From NCBI RefSeq assembly GCF_007829815.1, contig NZ_VIWT01000004.1:310001-374000 (forward strand): 64,000 nt of DNA, written 5' to 3'. Below the pieces are notes generated by a model that was not told the DNA's origin, did no database searches, and saw only the letters and a program-made list of their open reading frames with translations. Every line of letters starts with the position of its first letter. Positions within the stretch are counted from its first letter, which is position 1. Shown here piece by piece: positions 47,380-54,896 of the stretch. Source of the stretch: Kitasatospora viridis. GTDB taxonomy: Bacteria > Actinomycetota > Actinomycetes > Streptomycetales > Streptomycetaceae. A program made the translations under genes and the position numbers.

Positions 47380-49962
47380 TCACTCCGGCAGCAGCTGCTC
47401 GCACCAGATGACCTTGCCCTGGGCGGTGTACCGGGTGCCCCAGCGGTGCGCGAGCTGGGCGACCAGGAAGAGCCCGCGCCCGCCCTCGTCGGTGGTCTTG
47501 GCCCAGCGCAGGTGCGGCGCGGTGCTGCTGCCGTCCGAGACCTCGCAGACCAGGCTGGTGTCGTGCAGCAGCCGCACCCGCACCGGCGACGTGCCGTAGC
47601 GGATGGCGTTGGTGACCAGCTCACTGAGGATCAGCTCGGTGGCGAAACCCAGCTCCGCCAGGCCCCACTCGGCCAGCCGCTCGGCGGCCTCGGCCCGCAC
47701 CGGGGCGACGGCCGCCGGGTCGGAGGCCACCTGCCACTCGGCCACCCGGTCCGCGGCCAGCACGGTGGTGCGGGCCACCAGCAGCGCCACGTCGTCGGCC
47801 GGGCGCTCGACCAGCGCCGACCGGGTGACCGCCTCGCACAGCTCCTCCGGCCCCCGCCCCGCCTGCTCGGCCAGCACCGTGCGCAGCCGCTCCAGCCCCA
47901 CGTCGATGTCCTCGCTGCGGTTCTCCACCAGTCCGTCGGTGAAGAGCACCAGCGAGGAGCCGGGGGTGAGCCGCAGCACCGTGCTCTCGAACGGGTGCCC
48001 GCCGATGCCGAGCGGCGGCGAGACCCCCACGACGGGGAAGCTCACCTCGCCGTCGGGGGCCAGCAGGGCGGGGCGCGGGTGCCCGGCCAGGGAGACCACG
48101 CAGTCCCCCGAGACCGGGTCGTAGACCGCGTAGACGCAGGTCGAACCGGAGATCTCCGGGCCCGCGCCCTCCTCGTCGAGCTGGGCGACCAGCTCGTCCA
48201 ACCGGCCGAGCACCTCGTCGGGCGGCAGGTCCAGGGCCGCGAAGTTGCGGATGCTGGTGCGCAGCCGCCCCATCGCGACGGCGGCGCTGATGCCGTGGCC
48301 GACCACGTCGCCGACCACCAGCGCGGTGCGCAGGCCGGGCAGCGGGATCGCGTCGAACCAGTCGCCGCCCACCCCGGCGTGCGCGGGCAGGTAGCGGTAG
48401 GCGAGCTCCAGCGCGGTGCGCTCGGGCAGCAGGCGGGGCAGCAGGCTGTGCTGCAGGGCCACCGCCAGGCCGTGCTCGCGGGTGTAGCGGCGGGCGTTGT
48501 CGATCGAGACGGCGGCCCGGGCGGCCAGCTCCTCGGCCAGCACCCGGTCGTCCGGCTCGAACTCCGCCCGGCCCGGCGCCCGCCGGAACTCCACCACCCC
48601 GAGCGCCGTGCCGCGCACGCGCAGCGGCACGCCGATCTCCGAACCGCCGATCTCCGAGCCACCGATCTCCGAGCCACCGATCTCCGAGCCGCCGTCAGCG
48701 GGCGTGCCGCGCGCGGCCATCCGGCGCAGCTGCCAGTCGGCGCCGGACGGCTCCTCGCCCCGGGCCACCTCGTCCAGCAGGTCGACCGTCACCCCGTCGG
48801 CGAAGCCGGGCACCACCAGCTCGGCCAGCTCCTCGCAGGTGCGGGTCATGTCGAGGGTGCGGCCGATCCGCATGCCGGCCTCGTGCAGCAGCCGGCTGCG
48901 CCGGTCGGCCGCCTCCACCCGGCCCGCCAGCTCGTGCAGCTCGGTCGAGTCACGCAGGGTGACCACGTTGCTGGGCAGGCCGCCGTACGGGGCGGTGGGC
49001 CGCCGGTTCACCGCGAGCAGCCGGTCCCCGGCGGGGTGGATCGCGTCGGTCACCTCGTCGTCGGAGCCGAGCAGCAGGGCCACCGTGCCCGCGTCCAGGC
49101 CGAGCTCGGCGACGCTGCGCTGCTCGGCGTCGGCCGGCAGGTCCAGCAGGCGGCGCGCCTCGTCGTTGGCCAGCAGCAGCCGCCCGTCCTCGCTGATGAT
49201 CAGCACGCCCTCGCGGACGGCGTGCAGCACGGCGCTGTGGTGGTCGTACATCCGGGCGAGCTCGGTGGGCCCCAGCCCCCTGGTCTCGCGGGCCAGCCGC
49301 CGGGCCGCGAAGGCGGTGCCGAAGGCCGCCAGCAGGAGCGCGGCGGCGGCCGAACCGAGCACCGCCGGCAGGTTCGAGCCGACCACCGAGTTGACCTTGG
49401 CGACCCCGATGTTGACGGCCACCACGCCCTCGGGCGTGCCGTTCGCCGCGAAGATCGGCACGGCGGTGGCGATCGACTGGTAGCCGGGCTCGCTGACGGT
49501 GAAGGTGACCGTCTTGCCCGCCCGCAGCTGCGGCACCACCTTGTCCTTCACATTGGCCGGCGGCGCGTACGGCTTGCCGACGTAGCCGGGGTAGGGCGAG
49601 GTGAGCTGGATGAAGTCGGTGTTGAAGACCACCACCGAGTCCACCCCGGTGGCCAGCTCCACGGCGGTGGCCTGCGGCTGGAGCACCGCGGTCGGGTTCG
49701 GCCCCTGGAGGGCCTGCGCGACGCCGGAGGTGTTGGCGAAGGTCGCGGCGACGCTCTGGGTGACCCGGCGCGCGTCGTTCTCCGCGCTGGAGCGGGCCTG
49801 CACGACCAGGGTGGCCACCGCGCTGGCGACCAGTACCAGCACGATCAGCAGCTCGATCAGGAAGATCCGCCCGGCCAGGCTGCGGACGGAGAGCAGCGAA
49901 CGCACTCCACCGACCGCACGGGTCGGGGTCGCACCGCGGGACCGGTGCCGATGTCTCGCCAC
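47380..49962 (-). CDS. membrane sensor SpoIIE phosphatase with PAS, GAF and HATPase domains
   Basis: The protein has 860 residues. TM1 (about 32-55), an extracellular Cache-like domain (about 60-190), and TM2 (about 196-220) are followed by PAS (about 240-345) and GAF (about 360-497) domains. The PP2C SpoIIE domain (about 520-732) keeps its metal motifs: GGDWFD (532), VGDVVGHG (550), FTDGLVE (674) and ERPADDVALL (719). The HATPase_c domain (about 745-860) has ELVTNAIRYG and DEGGRGLFLV. Such proteins dephosphorylate an anti-sigma antagonist and can also act as anti-sigma kinases, governing stress sigma factors. GTG 49962 fits the frame. A 15-base tandem repeat inserts GGSEI units into the GAF domain. 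Confidence 0.9.
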   Translation of the reverse strand: MARHRHRSRGATPTRAVGGVRSLLSVRSLAGRIFLIELLIVLVLVASAVATLVVQARSSAENDARRVTQSVAATFANTSGVAQALQGPNPTAVLQPQATAVELATGVDSVVVFNTDFIQLTSPYPGYVGKPYAPPANVKDKVVPQLRAGKTVTFTVSEPGYQSIATAVPIFAANGTPEGVVAVNIGVAKVNSVVGSNLPAVLGSAAAALLLAAFGTAFAARRLARETRGLGPTELARMYDHHSAVLHAVREGVLIISEDGRLLLANDEARRLLDLPADAEQRSVAELGLDAGTVALLLGSDDEVTDAIHPAGDRLLAVNRRPTAPYGGLPSNVVTLRDSTELHELAGRVEAADRRSRLLHEAGMRIGRTLDMTRTCEELAELVVPGFADGVTVDLLDEVARGEEPSGADWQLRRMAARGTPADGGSEIGGSEIGGSEIGGSEIGVPLRVRGTALGVVEFRRAPGRAEFEPDDRVLAEELAARAAVSIDNARRYTREHGLAVALQHSLLPRLLPERTALELAYRYLPAHAGVGGDWFDAIPLPGLRTALVVGDVVGHGISAAVAMGRLRTSIRNFAALDLPPDEVLGRLDELVAQLDEEGAGPEISGSTCVYAVYDPVSGDCVVSLAGHPRPALLAPDGEVSFPVVGVSPPLGIGGHPFESTVLRLTPGSSLVLFTDGLVENRSEDIDVGLERLRTVLAEQAGRGPEELCEAVTRSALVERPADDVALLVARTTVLAADRVAEWQVASDPAAVAPVRAEAAERLAEWGLAELGFATELILSELVTNAIRYGTSPVRVRLLHDTSLVCEVSDGSSTAPHLRWAKTTDEGGRGLFLVAQLAHRWGTRYTAQGKVIWCEQLLPE
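48631..48690 (-). repeat. 15-base tandem repeat inside the phosphatase gene
   Basis: Four tandem units, each close to (G/A)CCGATCTCCGA(G/A)CC on the plus strand, encode GGSEI repeated four times (residues about 424-443) within the GAF domain. Copy-number change would keep the reading frame. Confidence 0.9.
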
Positions 49963-50190
49963 ATCCCATGATTTGCGGCGTGCGGAGCGCCCCGCAACCG
50001 TTCGCCCCTCGCCCGGGCGGGCTACTCGACGGTAACCCGGGCGCTCGGCTGACCGACCGTCAGGGACTCCCCCGGCCGGACGGCCCCGGACGGCCCGTTG
50101 GCATGCAGCGCCGCCCCCGACGCCCCAAGCTGAGGTGGTCAGCACGCGGCCCCCCGTCCGCGCCGCAGCCCCAGAGCGAGGGACTCCCCC

Positions 50191-51213
50191 ATGACCAACC
50201 AGCTCCGCGCCGTCCAGGTCGCCGCCCCGAACACCCCGCCCGAACTGGTCGAGGTGCCCGTCCGGGAGCCCGGGCCCGGTAGCGTGCGGATCACCGTCGA
50301 GGCGTGCGGCGTCTGCCACTCCGACCTGCTGATCACGGCCGGCATGCTCCCCGGCACCAGCTTCCCGGTCACCCCCGGGCACGAGATCGCCGGCCGGATC
50401 GACGCCCTCGGTGACGGTGTGTCGGGCTGGCGGGTCGGCGACCGGGTGGCCGTCGGCTGGTTCGGCGGCAGCTGCGGCCACTGCGACGCCTGCCGCGCCG
50501 GCGACGCCATCCACTGCCGCCGGATGCAGATCCCCGGCGTCGCCTACCCCGGCGGCTACGCCGACTCGGTGATCGTGCCGGCCGAAGCCCTGGCCGCCGT
50601 CCCGGACGCCCTCTCCGCCGCCGAGGCCGCCCCGCTCGCCTGCGCCGGCGTCACCGTCTTCAACGCCCTGCGCCACACCACCGCCGGCCCCGGCGACACC
50701 GTCGCCGTGCTGGGCCTCGGCGGGCTCGGCCACCTGGGCGTGCAGTTCGCCCACGCGATGGGCTTCCGGACCGTGGCGATCGCCCGCGGCGCCGAGAAGG
50801 AGCCGCTCGCCCACCAGCTCGGCGCCGACCACTACATCGACAGCACCGCCGACGACGTGGCCAAGGCCCTGCAGGCCCTCGGCGGCGCCAAGGTGGTGCT
50901 GGCCACCATCACCCAGTCCGACGCCATGTCAGCCACCATCGACGGCCTCGGCCGCCGCGGCGAACTCGTCATCGTCGGCGTCTCCCCCGACTCCCTCACC
51001 GTCAACCCGCTGCAACTCCTCAACGGCGACCGCACCGTCCGCGCCCACTCCTCCGGCACCGCCGTCGACACCCAGGACACCCTGCGCTTCGCCGCCCTCT
51101 CCGGCGTCCGCGCCTGGATCGAGGAAGTCCCGCTCACCGACGCCGCCGCGGCGGTGGAGCGGATGGCCAGCGGCAAGGCGCGCTTCCGCATGGTGCTGAC
51201 CACGGGCCGCTGA
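50191..51213 (+). CDS. zinc-dependent alcohol dehydrogenase
   Basis: The protein has 340 residues, a typical medium-chain ADH. Zinc motifs are clear: CGVCHSDLLITAG (catalytic zinc Cys), PGHEIAGRIDALGDGV with His-Glu, and the structural zinc cluster GGSCGHCDACRAGDAIHC with four Cys. The NAD-binding motif is VAVLGLGGLGHLGVQFA. The ATG at 50191 has a GAGGGAC site 9 bases upstream. It acts on small alcohols or aldehydes. A strong hairpin follows at 51240. Confidence 0.93.
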   Translation: MTNQLRAVQVAAPNTPPELVEVPVREPGPGSVRITVEACGVCHSDLLITAGMLPGTSFPVTPGHEIAGRIDALGDGVSGWRVGDRVAVGWFGGSCGHCDACRAGDAIHCRRMQIPGVAYPGGYADSVIVPAEALAAVPDALSAAEAAPLACAGVTVFNALRHTTAGPGDTVAVLGLGGLGHLGVQFAHAMGFRTVAIARGAEKEPLAHQLGADHYIDSTADDVAKALQALGGAKVVLATITQSDAMSATIDGLGRRGELVIVGVSPDSLTVNPLQLLNGDRTVRAHSSGTAVDTQDTLRFAALSGVRAWIEEVPLTDAAAAVERMASGKARFRMVLTTGR

Positions 51214-51239
51214 CCCCTGGCGGTCGGGTCACCACCGGA

Positions 51240-51267
51240 GCGGCGGCCGCGCACGGACGGCCGCCGC
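51240..51267 (+). terminator. terminator hairpin after the alcohol dehydrogenase
   Basis: GCGGCGGCCG (51240-51249) and CGGCCGCCGC (51258-51267) form a perfect 10-bp stem with an 8-base loop, 27 bases after the stop codon. Confidence 0.75.
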
Positions 51268-51279
51268 CTGCGCCTGTCG

Positions 51280-51885
51280 GTGGGGTGCGGCAGACTGCGG
51301 CCCGTGCTGATCGAGGGATACGACGGCGGGCCGTTGGTCCCCAGCGAACCGCTGTTGGAGCGTGCCGGGTTCTGGCCCCACCACCTACTGACCATGTGTC
51401 GCTTCACCCCGGACGGGCCCCGGCCCGTGCCCGAGTGGTTCGGTGCCGACGGGGCGGACACCGACGCCCTCTCCGAGGTCATCCTGGACGAGCGGGCGTG
51501 GCCGACGCTTCGCCTCCCGATCCGGGACGGCCACTGCGCCGTCGTCGTCTACCGGAACCTCGTCGGCGACTACGGGATCGACTACCTGCTCACCCACCCG
51601 GACCGGCCGCGCTCTCAGGAGTTGGCCACCTACGACGGGGACTGGCGCGGTGCGGGCCTGCCGTGGCGCGAGCTGCTCCTTATCGCCGAGGCACCCGATC
51701 CGGCCGCACCGGGCGTGCACGACCCCGCCGCCAGGCTCCTGCTCCTGCTCCCCCTGCTCGCCGACGACGAGCTGCCGCCGCAGGCGCCGGAGCGCGTGCG
51801 CGCCGCTCTGGTCGCGATCGGGGCACCCGAGGACTCCGCCGAGCACACGGCCGCCCATCTCCTCCGGAACCGGCGCGAGGCCTGA
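51280..51885 (+). CDS. hypothetical protein, 201 aa
   Basis: No family is recognised. The protein is acidic and soluble with conserved-looking blocks (EPLLERAGFWPHHLLTMCRF, YRNLVGDYGIDYLLTHPDRP, WRELLLIAEAPDP). The C-terminal third is Leu/Ala-rich (ARLLLLLPLLADDELP) but not a membrane helix. The start could be GTG 51280 or GTG 51304; no strong ribosome site is present for either. It is convergent with a DinB-like gene, 14 bases apart. Confidence 0.6.
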   Translation: MGCGRLRPVLIEGYDGGPLVPSEPLLERAGFWPHHLLTMCRFTPDGPRPVPEWFGADGADTDALSEVILDERAWPTLRLPIRDGHCAVVVYRNLVGDYGIDYLLTHPDRPRSQELATYDGDWRGAGLPWRELLLIAEAPDPAAPGVHDPAARLLLLLPLLADDELPPQAPERVRAALVAIGAPEDSAEHTAAHLLRNRREA

Positions 51886-51899
51886 CCCGGTCTCAGTGC

Positions 51900-52379
51900 T
51901 CAGCCGGCGAGCAGCTGTTCGCGCAGGATGTCGGCGTGGCCGCAGTGCTGGGCCAGCTCGCGCAGGACTTGCAGGTACACCCAGCGCAGCGTGCGCGGCC
52001 CGGTCCGGTGGCCGGTCACGACGGTGTCTAGCGGCAGGCCGGCGATCGCCGCGCGGGCCGTGGCGCAGGCTTGCCGGTGGGCGGCCGTGACGGAGGCGAT
52101 GGTGTCGCCCTCGGCGAGCTGGAAGGACTCGTCCGGCCCCTGCGCCAGGCCGAGCTCCTGACGGGACGCGCCGCCCACGCACTCCTCGAACCAGACCCGC
52201 TGCATCCACGTGACGTGCTTGACCAGCCCGAGCAGGGTCGTCGCCGACGGCACGAGCCGACGGCGGACCTCCTCCTCGGTGAGCCGGTCCAGGGTCAACT
52301 CGATGGCGCTGCGGTAGTCCTCGATGAAGGCGTCGAGCTGGGTGCGCTCGTCGTCCAGCGGTACATCGAAGGAACCCAT
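51900..52379 (-). CDS. DinB/DUF664-family protein, second copy
   Basis: The protein has 159 residues with the family's helix pattern: LVPSATTLLGLVKHVTWMQRVWFEECVGG near the middle and REL AQHCGHADILREQ at the end, giving the metal-site His residues. The C-terminal motif matches that of the DinB gene at 5115. ATG 52379 is used; an upstream ATG at 52406 adds nine residues. Like other members it may be a thiol-dependent or stress-related protein of unknown substrate. Confidence 0.82.
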   Translation of the reverse strand: MGSFDVPLDDERTQLDAFIEDYRSAIELTLDRLTEEEVRRRLVPSATTLLGLVKHVTWMQRVWFEECVGGASRQELGLAQGPDESFQLAEGDTIASVTAAHRQACATARAAIAGLPLDTVVTGHRTGPRTLRWVYLQVLRELAQHCGHADILREQLLAG

Positions 52380-52489
52380 CGAACTCTCCCGTCTCCCGCC
52401 AAACATGGTGTCGGCGCGCAGCCGTAGCGTAGCGCCGGAGGTCGGTACTCCCGACTTCCGGCGCCAGCCCTCCCCCTTCGCCCCGGCGG

Positions 52490-53542
52490 CTACCCGAGCC
52501 CGAGCGCCTCGGCGGCCATCGCCGTGCCCGCGATCCGGGCCGCGATCTTGGCGAACGCCGTGTCGCGGGAGGTGGAGGTGTCGTCGGCGAACTCGGCGAA
52601 ACCGGCGTCGTCGCAGGTGCCCAGCCGGTCGGGCGGGAGGTGGCGAGCTGCGGTGAGGACCCGGTCACGGACCTGCTCGGCGGTCTCCACCATCGGGTCG
52701 ATCGGGTCGGTGACGCCGATGAAGATCCGGGCGGTCGGCGGCAGGTTGTCCGCGATGACGGCCAGGACCCGGTCCGGGTCGGGCTCACTGGCCAGCGCCA
52801 CGTAGAACGCGCCCGCCTGGAGGCGGAACAGCTCCGGCAGCAGCTCCGCGTAGTCGACGTCGAGGCTGTGGGTGGAGTCCTGGTCCGCACCCGGGTTGGT
52901 GTGCACGCCGATCCTGGCCCGCTCGGCCTCGGTGAAGCGCTCCAGCAGACGGTTGTTCAGCTCGACGAACTCCCGCAACAGCCCGCCGCTCGGGTCGAGC
53001 TTGAGGGCCAACCGGGCCTCCGGGAAGTCCAGCTGAACGCTCGCTGCGCCCGCATCGAGGCAGGCTCGGATCTCGCCCTCCGACTCGTTCAGCAGGTCGT
53101 CGAGGAACGCCTCCCGCGAGTACCCGGCGATCCCGTCCGCCGGGTAGAGCAGGCTCAACGTCGAGGGGGCGGCGACGGCCTGCTTCACCGGCACCGTCGC
53201 GTACTTCTGCGCGGCCCGCAGGTACTGGTCGGCGCGGACCCGGTAGCGCAGCGGCCCGGCGGTCAGCCGGGGCAACTGCCGGGTGTGGCCGTCGGCGTAG
53301 GGAATGACGACACCGTCGGCGGCCAGGTTGTCGGCCCCGGCGACGGGATAGGTCCAGGAGTTCGGCTCACCCTGCGCGCCGTCGGTGACGACCGGCGAGC
53401 CGAGCTGCTGCAGGCGCTCGACGGTCTCCCGGACGGCCACGTCCACGGCCTTGGCGAGGGCCGTACTGTCGCTGCCGTTCAGGGCGTTGAGCACATCGGG
53501 GGTGCGCGGGAGGCTGCCGATCAATTCGGAAGGAATGGTCAT
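52490..53542 (-). CDS. cobalamin-independent methionine-synthase-like protein
   Basis: The protein has 350 residues, a UROD/MetE-like TIM barrel of the short type. Blocks include ELIGSLPRTP at the start, ERLQQLGSPVVTDGAQGEP, CLDAGAASVQLDFPEARLALK, IGVHTNPGADQD with a His, and LPPDRLGTCDDAGFAEF with the Cys that would bind zinc. It is much shorter than full MetE (about 750 residues) and resembles the many actinobacterial MetE C-terminal-domain paralogues of unknown substrate. The ATG at 53542 is preferred; the frame stays open upstream to 53668, which matters for the intron hypothesis. Confidence 0.8.
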   Translation of the reverse strand: MTIPSELIGSLPRTPDVLNALNGSDSTALAKAVDVAVRETVERLQQLGSPVVTDGAQGEPNSWTYPVAGADNLAADGVVIPYADGHTRQLPRLTAGPLRYRVRADQYLRAAQKYATVPVKQAVAAPSTLSLLYPADGIAGYSREAFLDDLLNESEGEIRACLDAGAASVQLDFPEARLALKLDPSGGLLREFVELNNRLLERFTEAERARIGVHTNPGADQDSTHSLDVDYAELLPELFRLQAGAFYVALASEPDPDRVLAVIADNLPPTARIFIGVTDPIDPMVETAEQVRDRVLTAARHLPPDRLGTCDDAGFAEFADDTSTSRDTAFAKIAARIAGTAMAAEALGLG

Positions 53543-53744
53543 ACCGGGGACCTTAGGAGGGATCAGTTCCGCTGCCCGGCCGGTCCACCACTCATTCATT
53601 CGTTCGAGTGAGCACCGTGCCAAGGGAGTTGACTCGACGGCGCACCGCTCACCGCATTGGTCCGGCAACCGACTCGATCGTGAGGTGGGCCGCCGGGCGA
53701 GGTGCCAGCCTGTGAGCTGGTCCTTTTCCCAGCGGCCTCCTCCC

Positions 53745-53778
53745 GAACCCGCCGTGCGACGTTAATCGCAGCGGGCTC
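53745..53778 (-). ncRNA. group II intron domain V
   Basis: The 34-nt hairpin has the canonical domain V length. The arms GAGCCCGC and GGCGGGTTC, a TGCGA/CGTCGCA upper stem and a TTAA tetraloop match the expected shape, including the bulge near the middle. The AGC-type catalytic triad position is occupied by AGC in GAGCCC. Confidence 0.85.
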
Positions 53779-53811
53779 TCCAGTGACTTGCCGTGAGGTC
53801 AGGCCGCGCAG

Positions 53812-53859
53812 CCGGCCTCGTTCACGGAGGACACCAAGCACCGTCTCGGCGCTCTGCAT
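53812..53859 (-). pseudogene. ltrA: reverse transcriptase N-terminal remnant
   Basis: The ATG at 53859 opens the sequence MQSAETVLGVLRERGR, which is the start I expect for intron-encoded maturases of this class. After 16 residues the homology stops; the frame continues through the joined intron 3' region for a further 70 or so codons without any RT motif (no YADD). A single internal deletion explains this. Confidence 0.75.
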
Positions 53860-54239
53860 TTCGCATACCTCTCGGCTCGTTGATGCCCTGTCACCTGTGT
53901 CCCTTTGCCCTGTGGACGGCTTTCCCGTCCTCCCTGGCAGGTCGTTACTCCTGCGACTACTACGGACACTCCGTCACCATGGGGCTTGCACCCTTTAGGT
54001 GATCCTCTGTTCGTCCTGGCTGTACGTACTAGCGCGACTTAGGTGCCCCACTCATCTCCTTGAATGTCCTCACTGGACATCGCTCCACACCTCGGAGTTG
54101 CATCGGCGGGCAGAAATCACCAGTGCACGGGGTGGCGCCGGTTTCGGGTATCTTTCCGGCGGATCCGTCTTTAAATCAACTGGAGATTGGGGTTCAGGCA
54201 GTCCAGCTTTCACCTTATCGCGCGGGTCGCTCGACGCAC

Positions 54240-54318
54240 CGTCCCTGATACCTGGACCCGGTCGCCGATTTTCTGGCATGCTACGGTCCCCTTTGTCTTT
54301 CGACTCCAGGTAAGCCAT
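54240..54318 (-). other. possible 5' exon reading frame interrupted by the intron
   Basis: ATG 54318 begins a frame (MAYLESKDKGDRS, ending GIRDG at the splice point) behind a GGAGGA sequence. Removing the intron exactly as predicted puts this frame in phase with the open extension of the MetE-like gene (through TTG 53668 to ATG 53542). The stretch has lower GC than its neighbours. It may be a real exon or chance. Confidence 0.35.
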
Positions 54319-54352
54319 TCGACCCAGGAATATCCTCCGAATTCCTCCCGAC

Positions 54353-54781
54353 TCAGCCGGGGATACAGTCAGGCGCTTTCAGAGCGCACTCGGCCCAGAC
54401 GACCTTCCCGAAGGGCAGCCGGTCAACGCCCCAGCGGGCGGCGACCTCCTGCACCAGCCCCATCCCCCTGCCGCCCTCCCCCTCGACGGTGGCCGGCAGG
54501 ACGACGGGCAAAGCCGCGGAGGCGTCCCGCACCCCGACCCGCACACCGCAACGCAGCCGCTCGACCGAGACAGTGATCCTCACGCAGCCCGTGTGCTTCA
54601 CCGCGTTTCCGACCAGCTCGCTGACGACCAGTCGGGAGTCTGCGGAGATGCGATCCAGCCCCCACGCATCGAGTGCCTCCGCCACCAACGCGCGGGCAAC
54701 CCTCGCGGCCTCGGGACGGCAGCTCATCGTCCTCGACAGCCGCACGGTCGACGGCCAGCCGTTGAGCGTCGCAGTGGGCAT
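54353..54781 (-). CDS. HATPase_c anti-sigma/regulatory ATPase-like protein
   Basis: The protein has 142 residues, a GHKL ATPase domain alone. The N box is SELVGNAVKHTG (about 53-64) and the G1 box GEGGRGMGLVQEVAARWG; an ATP lid is short, as in the RsbW/SpoIIAB-like single-domain proteins abundant in Streptomyces. The AAGGAG site sits 6 bases before the ATG. It faces the XRE regulator gene, a common pairing in this genus, and may act as its regulator or as an anti-sigma factor. Confidence 0.85.
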   Translation of the reverse strand: MPTATLNGWPSTVRLSRTMSCRPEAARVARALVAEALDAWGLDRISADSRLVVSELVGNAVKHTGCVRITVSVERLRCGVRVGVRDASAALPVVLPATVEGEGGRGMGLVQEVAARWGVDRLPFGKVVWAECALKAPDCIPG

Positions 54782-54896
54782 CGCCAACTCCTTGCATAGT
54801 GTCGCGTTCTGTGCCGAACCGATCACACACCGCCAACAGCCGGGGAACAATGGTGTCCGCCGATCCACGGGCGATCCCAACCCCAGGAGCGTTCTG

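Larger units (their letters stand above)
53680..54239 (-). mobile_element. group II intron, internally deleted (560 nt)
   Basis: On the minus strand the element starts with GTGCG at 54239, the group II 5' consensus, and ends with CTCAC at 53680. Between lie a domain I-like AAGGTGAAAGC region, the first 16 codons of an intron reverse transcriptase (MQSAETVLGVLRERGR, 53859-53812), a short unrelated join, a full domain V (53778-53745), and a domain VI stem formed by GAGGAGGCCGCTGGG with CCCGGCGGCCCACCTC, where an unpaired A near the 3' end could be the branch point. Nearly all of the reverse transcriptase and domain IV are missing, so it cannot move alone, but the ribozyme core may still splice. 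Confidence 0.8.

Noticed and set aside
47446..49971. Plus-strand frame of 841 codons opposite the sensor phosphatase
   Set aside because: Domain motifs for PAS, SpoIIE and HATPase are all on the minus strand; the antisense frame has none.
53596..53859. 87-codon minus-strand frame as an independent gene
   Set aside because: Its first 16 codons are the start of an intron reverse transcriptase and the rest reads through domain V and VI of the intron, so it is a remnant.
54070..54318. 82-codon minus-strand frame as a normal gene
   Set aside because: It crosses the predicted intron 5' end at 54239 and continues into ribozyme domain I; only the part before the intron could be coding.
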